Below, in pieces: positions 1 through 13,649 of a stretch of 64,000 nucleotides of DNA. Made by a program: the position numbers and the translations under genes. How positions within the stretch are numbered: position 1 is the stretch's first letter; each line of letters opens with the position of its first letter. The notes beneath the pieces are model-generated. The model saw only the letters and a list, made by a program, of their open reading frames with translations, was not told the origin of the DNA and did no database searches. Origin of the DNA: Trifolium pratense (Eukaryota > Streptophyta > Magnoliopsida > Fabales > Fabaceae); the NCBI RefSeq assembly GCF_020283565.1, contig NC_060060.1:23374001-23438000 (forward strand), read 5' to 3'.

Positions 1-1483
1 ATTTAACAAATTATTTTATAAAGTCATTTTTTTTACAGGTTTAGTTCAGGGGTTGATTATGCTATCGAATGATATTAGAATGGTTAGGAAATTCTTACTC
101 CAATGCTTTTATATCTCATTATCTCAATATATAGATAAATATATGAATATCATTAATTTATTTATGTTTACTTTTTTTTAACAGAGGTGGATAGTGCCGA
201 TTACCATTTCGAAAAGTTCTGCTGCACGTTGCATATTGTGTAATTTTGTTCAAATTGATATTTTAATTCACCTTCAACATATGATTGGGATGTACCATTG
301 TCAGTGTTATAAGAAGTTTTAGTGTGTGTTTGGTTAAGCGGCGGAAATAATTGAGTTTGACAGAATTAAGTTTGGTTAAAAGTGAGTTTAACAGAATTGA
401 TTTATATTTGGATGCATTCATGAAAAAGTGATTCTCAACATTTTAAGTTGTTTGGATAATTTGAATCAAAATTGCTTTTGGAAACACAATTACCAAATTG
501 GGTTTTAATGTGTTTCTTTTATAGAAACATAAAACAAAATTACTTATCATAAAAAAAATAAAACAAAATTACTTAGTAAATCCTCTCTCGGTCATTTTTA
601 TAAGAAACATTTTGAAAAAATCACACAGGCTAAGGAAACTCATTTTTCTCGTTAATAATTCTAAAGTTTTATGTTTTATTCCAAAACTAACCTTGGAGTA
701 GCATGAGAAATAGGTCTCTCTAATTAATGCATTAATTTTTTTTTATAACAATTAATGCATTAAAATTGAAATAACTTTCTAGAGTTGTTTTTATTTAATA
801 AAGGTACAAATGAAATTGTCTATTTAATAAAAAGTAAATTTAAAGAGTATTTTTTATAAAAAGAAAAAAAAAACAATGTGTTCCTTATAAAAATGATCGG
901 AGGGTATAATATTTAAATAAAATCATCTTAAAAATAATATTAAATTTGCATAATAATAAATTATTATGGATTTAAATGAACATAACAAATGGTGGTTAGT
1001 AAAGAGATTTGCTAAACATTTTTTGCCAACAGCAAGAGAAAGGGTAAAATAGAAATAGTGGAACTGCAACACTTGTTGAAAGGGGCAAAGTTGGTAAATC
1101 AAATTTATTTTATATAGAATCGATTCACTAAAACGTAGAAGCTATGAAATGGAGCTTCAAGTAGAAGCACTTCCAATGAATCGAATCACTTTATAAAATG
1201 AGATCCAAACATCTTTATATTTTATTGGAATTACGTTTGGAGGGTTGAACATGCGTCTAAGGCATGTTAACTTGAAACCAAACAGGTACTTACATTATCT
1301 TTCGTATTTCATATTGTCTTTCACATTTTGAGTTTTTTTTTTATTTTTTTTATATGTTTCTATTATACGGGTGGAATGTCACTTTTTGTCTAATATTATG
1401 TAGGATATAATTTTTTTTTCACACATTCACATTTTTGCTATAAAAAATGCAAAATGCAATATCTATCCACAATTTAAATAAGG
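1..1483. other. Intergenic AT-rich DNA with a decayed MITE-like repeat
   Basis: No gene is supported here. From about 320 to 1290 the sequence starts and ends with inverted TGTTTGGTT-type termini (left TGTGTTTGGTTAAG near 325, right end the reverse complement of CCTGTTTGGTTTCAAG near 1285). This resembles Tourist-type MITEs. The middle (about 520-1060) looks like a later AT-rich insertion. Related text recurs at about 4125-4680 in an intron of the next gene. Confidence 0.35.
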
Positions 1484-1658
1484 GTCTCGTTAACATGTGC
1501 ATATAAGACACATGATAAGATATCTTAATATAGAAATTTAACATTTAATGATACAAGACATTTAATGTTTGGAAAGTTAAAATACACAAATTTTAAAACA
1601 TAATTTCTATTTTGATTACCTTAACATGTGTCATATATGCACATGTTAACATTCTCCG
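1484..1658. repeat. Foldback MITE with long terminal inverted repeats
   Basis: The left arm GTTAACATGTGCATATAAGA (from about 1490) is matched by its inverse at about 1621-1650 (CATATATGCACATGTTAAC). The arms are about 30 bp and the loop about 100 bp of AT-rich DNA. It lies just upstream of the pyrimidine-rich region that may start the next transcript, so it could affect that promoter. The superfamily is uncertain. Confidence 0.6.
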
Positions 1659-1680
1659 TTAAATAATATATACGAGTTCA

Positions 1681-1801
1681 CATTTCCCCCCATTCTCCCT
1701 TTCCCTTCCTCTCCGCCGCTCACGAACTCACTCCGCCTTCATCCTTCTTCACCTCACGTTCTCACACCGCCAGTCACTATTCACGTTCTCTCGTCTTCAG
1801 A
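1681..1801 (+). other. Possible non-coding first exon (5' UTR)
   Basis: A C/T-rich segment typical of plant 5' UTRs, with clustered CTC, CTT and CCG, ends at a good donor (CAGAG|GTATGC at 1801/1802). A possible acceptor lies near 3460 (TTTAG|GAGCG), about 100 bp before the first coding ATG of the KNL2-like gene. This would give a roughly 1.65-kb 5' UTR intron, which is T-rich as expected. It is not proven that the exon belongs to that gene. Confidence 0.3.
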
Positions 1802-3561
1802 GGTATGCTCTTCTCCATCTCACGTACTCAGATTTCTACAATTTTCTGCCTATAGTAGAAAACCCTAATTAAAAATTACCCCCAATAAGTTTTGTTTTGA
1901 ATAATATCATATGCAGTTGATGTTTTGCAAAATATTGGATTGGGTTTATGAACTGATTGTCTTTTGATGTAGTATTGTAAGTGACCTGTGTTTGTCATGG
2001 ATTTGGAATTAGATGAAACATGAAGCTTATATATATATAGCTATTATCTTTATACGAGACATTCTGTATGAATCTGGAGGGTTTGGTTGTTTTTCAAGAT
2101 TATGGTGTTTTGATGCAATCGTTTGGAAACTGATAGATAATGTCTTTTCTTTTTGCTATGTTGATTTTGATGTAATTTTCAGTATTGTCCACTATAACAA
2201 GTTATATCTGAGTGATTTCTTACTTCGTTTGGAAATAAAGCTCTATTCTTTTTTCCAATGTTCTTCTTTTGTGAACTTAAGTTATTTTCGTAGCTATATT
2301 CTTGTGCAGTCTCTAATTCCTGTCTTTTTTAGTTACAGATTTAGTGAAAACAACATTAGATTTATGTATTACTAATTCAGGGGTGTGTTTAAGGTGTTGG
2401 TTCCTCCACTTGTTCTGTTTATTTTGCCTCTTGTGCTGTAAATTGTGTTTCGATTCTGTCCATTTGTGTCTTAACCAGTTAGTGCAGTGTCTTTTTGATG
2501 CATCTAGATTCTGGTTATGTACTTGATGCTTAGAATTATGTAATTGTGAGGGTGTCTTTATCTATCAATTTCAGTTACACTCATTCTTTTGGTTTTTCTT
2601 CCATTTATATTCTGCCTTTGTGATATTTTAACTAAACCTGGTATGATTTCATCACTGTAATTTTTATTTTTTTTATTGTTTTTTCTTATCCTAATTATAT
2701 ATTCACTATGAAATATAATTTTGTTATCTTACTGACATTGGACATGTTCAATTGAACATATTATGTATTTTGATTTGTTGTTATATGTGTAAATGATAGA
2801 AATTTTGGGCGCAAACAGTAAAATCTGGGATTTTAGCTACTTATCATGTTTTTGCCACTCATTTTTCGTGCACTACATTTAACAATGCTGATGCTACTTT
2901 ATTCCATTTATATTCAGAAACTCAACTTTTTGTTATTAGCAATTGAGGAAAGGAAAGTTTAATGTTATTTAGTTATATACTATGTTGTGTTTTAGAAACC
3001 ATTCTTGATGACAGGATATCTATAAAACGGGAAATGAATCCTTTCACATAAATTGTCTGTACTAGTGATATCAGATTCTAAGAGTGACAAAACTTGAGTT
3101 GTTTGTGCTCGTGCCCTTATCTCATTTGCTGCCATTTCTTTTAGTTTATTACTACTCTTTTGCTGATATACACATGTATCCAAGCACTGCTTAATCTCGT
3201 GAATTTGGTGGCACAAGTTGTCAATGATGTTGTCTAGTACTAGTAAGTAGTATATGTGTGTCCATTGTGAAAGCTATTTTTTAGGTGTCATTTAATTAAT
3301 TCTCTCTATTGCATTTGCATTCATACACACTTCAAGTGTACATTGTAATATATCATGCGACACTTCATATATCAAATATACGCAAGTCGTGATGCTTTTC
3401 TTGATTTGTATGAAATGAATATGTCAACTATTGTATGAAAAAATGGTTGAACATGTTTAGGAGCGAAATTGGCCTCCAAAAGTGAAGTAGAAAGCGAAGA
3501 GAAGCTAAACAAAAAAGAAAAGAAAAGAAAGTGAGAGCCTGCTCATCGTTAAAGAATTGGA

Positions 3562-5712
3562 ATGGATTTCAACACCCCAATACGATCCAACACCACGCCC
3601 CTCTCCAATCCAGTCTTCAAATCTAAACTCGTATTTCTCATTCACTCTTGTTTCTTTTCTTCACCAAATGAATCACAATACACACAAAATCATGATTCTA
3701 CTTTCTTGTTTTGTAGATTTTCTTAAACGAATGGTGGCTCATGAAGCCTCAAAACCAGTGCAAGGGTTTAGCTCTTGCTGGCATTGCTTCAATGGAGTAA
3801 TTTTTCTCTTTTTTATTTTTTATTTCAATTTTAGGTTTCTAATTGGTTCTCTGTTTGGGTTAATTTATTATTGTGACTATTGGTGCAGGAGAGAAAGAAT
3901 GTTTCTATCTTCTGTGATTGTAAAGAGACATGAACCCAATGTTGTAGAGACTGAAGATGGCATCACAATAATCTTCCGTGGTTTTATTAACTCCTCTCGT
4001 ACATCTCAAAATGGATTTCCCTCCGATGTAGGGTACCCTTTTTCTTCCTGATTTCATTTCACCCTTCTCTATCTATATAGAGTTGTTTGCACTATCTTTT
4101 AACAAAGTTGATTTTGAATATATTTAGTGTCTTTGGTTCTATGGTGGGAAAATATTTTTTTGAAAATTTGATTTTAATTAAAATTGACTTGTATTTAAAA
4201 TGTTGTGTTTAGATACACTCAACTAAATGTGATTCAATAATAATTTGAGAGTAAAATTACATTTGTACACCAAAGCTCCAAATTTCAGCTTCAATTTATA
4301 ATTCATTCTTGAGGGAAAAGTGATTCTAATTACGCATATTCGAAACATGTCAACATTAGTGTTTGGAATCACTTTTTTGCTTCTCAAAAAGTGAATCCAA
4401 GCATACAGTTAAATATTTATAACAAATTTTGGTTTAATTGAGTTTGAAGTTAATTTTATTCAAGTACATATGTTTTTACTTTCAAAGAAGTTCGATGCAA
4501 AAAGTACTGTAAAATTTTTAATTCATAGAAAAATGTATTGTTACCTTTCTAAGTGTCTGTTCACTTTCATCATTCACAATGTGTTGAACCTAAAGCTCCA
4601 AGTTATAGTTTCAAACACACTGATTCCACACACCATAAATGAGGTTTATCAACCTATCACTTTTGTTTGGTAGAAATCAAACATCTATACTTTTGCCAAA
4701 TTTGTCATGTGAAACTAGACACACAGACATGATGTTTAGAGTCTATTAATTTTATCTTAATACACACATAATCTTCAATGGGTTGAATGTTAGTCACCCA
4801 ATTAATTTTCTTTAAATATCCAATGTTTTGCAACAGGTATGTCGCCGGTTCTCAGTTGGATTTCCACACAATTGGAAAAATTATTTTGTTCATAGTTCAG
4901 GAAATGAATGTATTGATGTGGATAAAGTTACCGGTTTTGATGACTCAAATGCTTCTTCCCACAAAAAAACAGCTGAAGAGACTTCACAGGAAGTTATGGA
5001 AGCTGAAGATAACGGAAATATTGTGAGTATTAGGTTGCCTCAACCGCAGGTTGGCATGGTTGATAATGGTGAAAATGTAGTCTCAGATGTTAACGACTTA
5101 CATGCTTCTTCCCACCTAAAAACAGCTGATGTGGCTTCGCATGAAGCTATGGAAGCCGAAGATAAAGACAATATTGCGAGTCTTAGGTTGTCTCAACCGC
5201 TGGTCAACGTGGGTTATAATGGTGAAAATAGAGTCTCGGATGTAGATGACTTGAATGCTTCTTGCCACAAAAACACAGCTCATGTGATTTCACATGAACC
5301 TATGGTAGCTGAAGCTAACGTCAATATCGGGAGTCTTAGGTTATCTCAACCGCAGGTTGATTTGATTAATAATGGTGAAAACGGAGTCTCAATTGTTGCA
5401 GCAGCTGAAAGTAGACAATCTTTGATGAGGGTGTTTGAATTTGATCCTATTCATGAGCAAAGCAATGTTAGGTCTCCACTTAACCCAAAGAAATTGGAAT
5501 TTGAACAGTTATCAAGTGACCGCAAGGAGAAAAAACGTATCAAGAAGAAGATTGTAGAGGATACAAGTAGTTTGTGTAAAAAGGTGCTGACAAGAAGCAT
5601 TGCCAAAAAAAGTCACATGATGCGTAAAAGGGATGTGAAAGCTGAAGTAAAATGTTCTAGTAGTCCTGTTAGAAGATCTCCCAGGGTACTTAATTATGGA
5701 AAAAAAAATTAG
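3562..5712 (+). CDS. KNL2-like: SANTA-domain KNL2-like kinetochore protein
   Basis: My model is join(3562..3630, 3717..3796, 3889..4027, 4837..5712), four exons and 387 residues, with GT-AG junctions that keep frame. Exons 2-4 spell a SANTA domain at about residues 27-115: EWWLMKPQNQCKGLALAGI, a central IIFRGFIN, and VGFPHNWKNY at the end. In the KNL2/Mis18BP1 family this domain characterises proteins needed to load centromeric histone CENH3. After it come three 51-residue repeats, then a Lys/Arg-rich tail ending in SPVRRSPRVLNYGKKN. I see no CENPC-k motif (an Arg-rich stretch followed by a conserved Trp/aromatic), which fits the KNL2 branch lacking it. The start is the first ATG in frame with exon 2. 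Family assignment is firm; the centromere role is inferred. Confidence 0.85.
4951..5409 (+). repeat. Three in-frame 153-bp tandem repeats in the KNL2-like gene
   Basis: Units of exactly 153 bp (51 residues) start at 4951, 5104 and 5257. They open with ASSHKKTAEE, ASSHLKTADV and ASCHKNTAHV. Each later contains an RL.QP.V core followed by NGEN.VS. Divergence among units but no frame loss points to old duplication with the frame kept. The repeats lie between the SANTA domain and the basic tail. Confidence 0.9.
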
Positions 5713-6496
5713 CTATTTGGATTTTTTTGAAGATATATAGGTGTAGTTGGCATAGGATTTGGGGTCCTTTGGAATTTTCAAATTGGTGCCTCAGGAAGCA
5801 TATATTCTATAAGTTTTAGAGTTTGCTTTTGTTTTAAACTTTTACCCCTTTTTGGGATGTTGAATTAAAGATATATATATATATATATATATGCAGGTCT
5901 GTTATGTTTAAAGTTTTTTTTGACTAAAGTGTTATGTTTAAAGTTATTGTTACATATTTGTATGTTTCTTAGTTGCTTCTACCTATTGGTAAGTAGGCAA
6001 TCTCTCGTATTTGTGCTGTTTTATCTTATCTTCATCACCTGACATGATGCGTCATTGCCCCTCCACGATACTTCTTTCGCGAGCTTTCTTCGGCGTCCCA
6101 GCTATTGCTACACGAGCTCTCTGTGCTCTCATATTTATATTTTTCATCTTCAACAATTTTCAGTCTTGTGTGCTTACTCATTGTATTTTGTAAAAAGGGG
6201 TTCAACAATTCTCTTAAGATTAAATAATTAAAGTTTATTTAAGTAGAAAACGATAATGTTTGCTTGTTATAAAAAAGAAAACGATTATGTTAAAAAAAAA
6301 AAAAACGATTATGGTTGCTAAGATATAAAAAGATTTTTTTTAATTAACAAAAAATAAAAATAGGTTCTGTAAAAAAAAGATTTAAATAAATAAAATATTT
6401 AGTTAAATAAAAGATTTAAAAAGATTTAGTCAAATAAAAGATTTAAATATAATTTGGCATAGCGTAAGATTCTATTTTCTTTTACAAAACCTAACA
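5713..6496. other. 3' flank of the KNL2-like gene and spacer
   Basis: 3' UTR-like sequence with a short (TA)n run at 5873-5892 and a duplicated TGTTATGTTTAAAGTT motif at 5900-5945. It is followed by A-rich spacer with repeated AAAGATTTAAA blocks at 6360-6450. No gene is supported. Confidence 0.5.
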
Positions 6497-6506
6497 CTAT
6501 ATATAT
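6497..6506 (+). promoter_or_regulatory. TATA box of the cullin-like gene
   Basis: CACTATATATATTTC lies about 75-80 bp upstream of the ATG at 6579, a normal distance for a plant TATA box with a short leader. Confidence 0.5.
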
Positions 6507-6578
6507 TTCATGTTACAAATCTTTGTTGCAAGACCATCTCTTCAATTTGAGGGAAATTTGTGTTAAGAGAAGAAAAAG

Positions 6579-8501
<1,923 letters not shown>

Positions 8502-9247
8502 ACCAGCAATAGTGAGGATTATGAAATTTGTTTTCTTATCCTATTGGTGATACTGTTTTTTATCTTAATGAAATTTGTTTATTTTTATCATATTAATGCA
8601 TTTTTGTCACAATTGCACTCCTTTCTACTTATTTATGCAGTCTGTGTTTGTATTTTATAATCATTAGTCGAACAAAAAATGGAATTACTCATTGAGTTGG
8701 TTCAATGCGAATATAAGATATGGCTGCAGTTGTGTTGACAAAGTCGTTGAAGCTGGAAGCTTTCTAGAAGCTTCCTCTACGACTTGGATTATTTATTTAG
8801 ACTAATTGCATTAAAGTTATCATTAGTTTGTTGATATGACTTGGTTTTCAATCCTAAGCACAAGAAGTAACTAGGATGAGAAAAAAAGTACATACACAAA
8901 CAAAACCTGCTAAAGCAGGTTCAAAAGCTTAAAAGAAGAAAAAGGCTAACAAAGACAAAAGGTATGGTCCATTGGTATGGTTTGATTACTACCCTGCTTC
9001 ATTGTGCTCATAACCTATAAACAACATTTCTAAATCAAAAACAACAAATTGAACATGATACTACTTCTGCTTAGGCTCAAGTGACTAATGAGTTTCAGTT
9101 AAGGACAAATTATTCGGGAGAACCTGATTTTGAATCCTGTCTACAACAATTATTGGCCAGACTTACCATCTAGCCGAACCATACCAAATTCTTGTGATTT
9201 GCATTCAAATCAGTTATTTTAAAAGCAACAAAAACATTTATTTTGGC
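8502..9247. other. Spacer between convergent cullin-like and UGT genes
   Basis: 3' flank of the cullin-like gene, with AATG and TTTATTTTT motifs after the stop, then AT-rich DNA. No cullin homology continues past the stop in any frame that I can read. The end of this stretch is the 3' UTR of the minus-strand UGT. No gene is supported. Confidence 0.5.
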
Positions 9248-11047
9248 CTAATTACCATTGAGCCTTTGGAGTTTGAGTGTCTTAAGCTCCTCAATCAATT
9301 GTATCAAATTGGCATGAGAAGACCCACCAACAAGTATAGCTTTCTTTGCATCATCACTCAAACCTTTGGCTCTTAATCTCATCTCCTCAGCTTCTTTACC
9401 ATTTTCCATCACCAAACCAATAGCCTTTCCAATTTCATCCCTTTTCACAACCTCACTCCCAAACTCATTCCAATTTCTCCATTCTTTGGCCCCAACTGAC
9501 ACCCCAATTCTCAACACATCAACAACCAACTTCTCATTGAAAAAATGCTCAGCAAACAGAGGCCAAGTCACCATAGGCAACCCTACATTCATGCTTTCAA
9601 CTATTGTGTTCCAACCACAATGAGTCACTATTGCTCCAATAGCTTGGTTCTCAAGTATCAACAATTGTGGGGCCCAACCCCATATCAAATAACCTTTGTT
9701 GCTTTCTTTCACTCTCTTCTCAAACTCCTCCATAAAACCTTCATCATCACCTTCTTTGTCGTTATTTTTACGAACCACCCAAATGAAATCATGGCTTGAA
9801 GTTTCAAGTGCATGAGCTATTTCAACGAGTTGAGATAATGGAAACTTGTTTAAGCTACCAAAACTTACATAGAGAACAGAATTCTCTTTCTTGGAGTTAA
9901 GCCATTTAAATAAATCACTATCTTCTCCTTCTTCTACTTTTGTGTCTCCTCTTTCCGACTTATCAGAAACATCTTGGTTTGCCCATAATGAAACTGGTCC
10001 TAAGCTCCAACACTTAGTTCCAAATGCATTCTTGTAATGTTCCTCATAAGCACCCTCGAAATCGTAAAAGCTATTAAATACTGCACCATAGCTTTTTGTT
10101 GCTGAATCATTGATCATCTTCATAACAAAAATTATTAGGTGATAACACAATATAAATTATACCCGGTCATTATTAAGCATCTGAATTGCTAAACATGTAA
10201 TGAGTTTTGTTTTGAATTAACCGCGGTAAATTGGATAATTTTATAATGACCGATAAGAACTGTTTCTAGAAAACTGTTTTCCTATCATAATCGTTTCACG
10301 GTAAGATAGATGAATTCGCTGACATTTTTTACCATCAAACGATTAAGATTGACTGTCAGTATAAAAAATATTTTCATTTACGGTGTATATGAATTAAATC
10401 AAAATGTTAATTCAAAAGTTATTTCAAACCTTCATTAACTGTCCATATGCATTTGACTTTCTCATCCAATCTGGTAACTGCAATCTAGTCATCTCCAACT
10501 TATGCGGCAACCCTACCATCGTGAATTTCTCAGAATCATGATCCACCCTAGTGTGAGTCGCGTGTTGCTCCAACGTGTGCACTGCAGATCGAGAGAGAAC
10601 ACTCGCAGCATAGAAAATAATTCTTTGAATGCCTAACTTGGCTGCAACTCCCACGGTCCAAGGATGAAACATGTCACTAACTATGCAATCAGCTTCTAAC
10701 TCTTCAAACAATTTCTCTATTTGTGGTTGTAGAATCGCCAGTCCGTAGTAAATTTTCGGAGACATATCAAGAGGAGTATCGGCGTTGAAGGTTTCCACCC
10801 CAACTGGAAGACCGACTTGTTTTGCCGGAAACTCTAAAACATGTGTTTTAATGGAGTGGCCGCGATTGAAATCACGGTCGATGGACTTTTGAAAAATTGC
10901 AGCATTGCCTTTGGTGGTGATTATGGTGACATCCACACCATACATGGCAAATACCCTTGCCATGTCAACCATTGGGATTATGTGACTTGTAGATATGAAG
11001 GGGAGGAAAATAACCTTCATGTTATTTGCTTCGTGAGACATCACCAT
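9248..11047 (-). CDS. UDP-glycosyltransferase, family 1 (UGT73-like)
   Basis: complement(join(9248..10117, 10430..11047)), two exons, 495 residues, the usual UGT length. The intron follows GQLMK, with donor AAG|GTTTGA and acceptor GAAG|ATGATC. The catalytic His is H22 (FISTSHIIP), with the Asp partner likely in the ADCIVSDMFHPW segment. The 44-residue PSPG box spans residues 354-397, from WAPQ to FAEH, with HCGWN in the centre. Trp at box position 22 fits UDP-glucose or UDP-galactose use. The last box residue is His instead of the common Gln, a change linked in some UGTs to UDP-galactose preference. UGT73 members glycosylate flavonoids and triterpenoid saponins; the acceptor here is unknown. 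The start chosen is the first ATG in the frame. An in-frame ATG at residue 10 is an alternative. Confidence 0.92.
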
Positions 11048-11149
11048 TGTGTGTGTGTCAAACAAATTATCAAGGCTCGAGATTATAAAATTGATATATG
11101 GGTTTTAGAGTAGTTGATAGTGATGAATGAATATGTGACGAAAAGCTAC

Positions 11150-11157
11150 ATTTATAG
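11150..11157 (-). promoter_or_regulatory. TATA box of the UGT gene
   Basis: Read on the minus strand this is CTATAAAT, about 103 bp upstream of the ATG at 11047. The spacing suits a plant promoter with a leader of about 70 nt. Confidence 0.6.
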
Positions 11158-11874
11158 ATCAAGTTTGTTTGTGGATTATATTTTAAAATTATTGGGTTGG
11201 GTTGATTCACAAATAAAAAACATGTTTTAAATCTGATTTAAGTATGTTACCAAAATAAAAATTTAATTCAAGGACAAGTTGGGTTATTTAAACATTAAAA
11301 TATAAATACAGTGAGTAATTTCATATATTATTTTATTAAAAAATTCTTGTATAATCACAAGAATCTGTACATAAGATTTGAGCACTCTTATGAAAGTGAA
11401 GAATCTGGTTAAGCTAATTTTAGTATGGTCATTTACTTATATTACTATTAGGGTCATGTTTAGTACTAGTAGTATCTTTGAAACACTAGTTAGAAAACCA
11501 AACCAAATAAATTTTGCATCGCAAACAAGTAAATTTCAAGAATTTTTTATCATATTTTGCATCAATTTTTTTCTAATTATATTTAGTTCTTTAACTAGTA
11601 CTCCATGTTTAGTGGCGGTTTATTTATTATTATTTTTTACAATAACAAACTCATTATTTCATTCATCGAGTCCAGATAGTAGTAATACAAGATGGTATCA
11701 AATCAAAAGATCGAGAACTAGCATAAAATTTTGACGCTCGCAAGTGAGTGAGCAACAAAATTTGTTTGCCTCTTTACGAAACTTATCTTAAAGTTTAGAC
11801 AATTCCTTAACAACGTTTACATTCTTATGTAATATTGCAAAACTCGGATTGATATTTAGAGCTACTCCCTCCGT
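11158..11874. other. UGT upstream region, no gene
   Basis: AT-rich spacer. A 118-codon frame at 11378-11734 has no recognisable motif and a base composition like its surroundings, so I do not call it a gene. Confidence 0.4.
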
Positions 11875-12120
11875 CCCAATTTGATTGACATAGTTGACTG
11901 TTTTATGCATGCCGATGAATAACTTTGACGATTAATAATTTTAATTGTATAATAGTAAAAATTATAAAAATTTGATATTTTAAAAATACTCATCGAGACG
12001 AATCAAACATCTTACATGCTAATATTTATTTTTGTTTATTACTTGAAAAATAAGGTCAAAGCAATATGTGTGAATAGTGCACAATAATCAACTGTGTCAA
12101 TCAAATTGAGACGGAGGAAG
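11875..12120. mobile_element. Stowaway-type MITE (246 bp)
   Basis: It starts CTCCCTCCGTCCCAATTTGA and ends with the inverse (TCAAATTGAGACGGAGGAAG). It is flanked by TA on both sides (11873-11874 and 12121-12122), the Tc1/mariner target. The terminal repeats extend about 35 bp with few mismatches. It has no coding capacity. Confidence 0.92.
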
Positions 12121-12563
12121 TATCTTTATGTGGCAGCTTTATCTACTAACTTTTTTTTTTACATTTTTTTTTCCTTCTAATAGTCGATATATATAAATAC
12201 ACTATATAGTCTGTGCTGTGTCTCAGTTTAATATATATTTTGTTGACCAAACAAATAATGTATATACTTTCTGTCCATCACATGCATCCCGCTAAAACTT
12301 TTTTGTTTTCTGTCCAACAATGATTAATTAATGTTCCATCCCATGCATCCCACGCTAAAAAAAAATTAATAGTAAGATATTAACGTACGGAAATACAAAT
12401 TAAACCGTACCCCCACAATCAAATCAAAAGGGGCTGAAACTAATTAATATCAGAATTGATTCTCGAACCAGATTAAACAGTTTAATAAGTCATATTCTGG
12501 TGGTGAAAAAATAAAATGAATTGTATCCTTTAATGTACCAACCAAAAAAAACTGTATTCTTTA
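12121..12563. other. AT-rich spacer
   Basis: No gene or clear element. An ATGCATCCC motif occurs twice (about 12280 and 12345) in a short direct duplication. Confidence 0.4.
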
Positions 12564-12828
12564 GGCTCTGTTTGAATTGATGGAATGAAATGGAACGGAA
12601 TGGAGTATAATAATGTTTCATTGATTGGATTTGTAGAATAATAATGGAATGGAATAGGATGAAATTGATTTCATTCAATACCACCATTTACCTTCAATTT
12701 TGTTCATCTCCTTTTTAAAATATCCAAACAATGGAACGGAAGATTTATTTCATTCTGCTCCATCCCATTCCACCCCACTCTATTCCGCTCCGCTCCATTC
12801 CATTATATTCCATCAATCCAAACAGATC
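12564..12828. mobile_element. Tourist-like MITE
   Basis: The termini GGCTCTGTTTGAATTGATGG and the inverse of CCATCAATCCAAACAGATC face each other over about 265 bp. The interior is made of degenerate GGAATGGAA and its complement, so most of the element can fold. A clear target duplication was not found, so the ends are approximate. Confidence 0.65.
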
Positions 12829-12969
12829 AAGTATAGAATTGGTTATGAAATGCATGTGCTAAGTGGATTAGTGCTGTGAGGATTCCTTGTGTAATGGTAC
12901 TCTATATGTAATGATTGCATATGTGAATAAAGGAGGAAAATGAACATTGAAGTGATGAATGATGATAGC

Positions 12970-13230
12970 TTAGTCTCTTTCTTTCGGTACTCCAGTTAGA
13001 AGATCTCCTAGGGTACATATTTATAACAAATGAGTAAAATGATGATGTTTTGTACATATTTCTTAGTCCTGTTTCTACCTAATGCTGATTAGGTACTAGT
13101 TCATTACATTTTTGTACATATTTCTTAGTTGTGGTTCTTTTCTTTTTTTGGGTATGTTCTTAGTCGTGTTTCTACCTAATGCTAATTAGCGACGAATTCA
13201 TTGTATATTTGTAACATAGGTAGTTGAGTT
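12970..13230 (+). pseudogene. 3' remnant of a KNL2-like gene
   Basis: At about 12988-13033 the sequence encodes TPVRRSPRVHIYNK then a stop, matching the SPVRRSPRVLNYG tail of the complete gene that ends at 5712. The following text (TACATATTTCTTAGT and TTTCTACCTAATG) also matches that gene's 3' flank at about 5950-5990, and here it occurs two to three times. No upstream SANTA exon is present nearby. This is the tail and 3' UTR of a second copy, probably left by a local duplication followed by deletion. An alternative is the last exon of an unrecognised gene. Confidence 0.7.
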
Positions 13231-13649
13231 AGGACTTACGAACAATACACTAATAGAGTAATACTCCTGAAGAATAAGATTTTCTTTAAAGTTTATTAGA
13301 CAGTATTTATAAATACACACACATGTTAATATAATTTAGTTAAACTTTTATTAGATTAAATATAGTACGTACCGATACATAAAAATCTCTCATTGTCAAG
13401 GGAGTTCCTTCATTTTAGTCTATCCTCCTTTCTCTGACATAACTTGTGAGAATATAAAAGGAAGTTTGAATCAATGCCATATCTGAGGCATAGGTTACAC
13501 AGATCTGTCAAAAATATTTACAAAGTATGGTAATAAAATATTGCAGATAACATACACTCTTGATTATTGCTTTCACTTTTCATCTCAACATTCACAATGT
13601 CAGCACAAAAAACTGAGATTGCTTTGTATGCTCACAGCCACAAGTAAAA

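Noticed and set aside
2013..3216. Several 60-120-codon frames
   Set aside because: They lie in the T-rich region between the possible 5' UTR exon and the KNL2-like CDS, have no motif, and have Phe/Leu-rich composition caused by base bias.
11378..11734. 118-codon frame upstream of the UGT
   Set aside because: AT-rich, no motif, and no promoter or homology signal.
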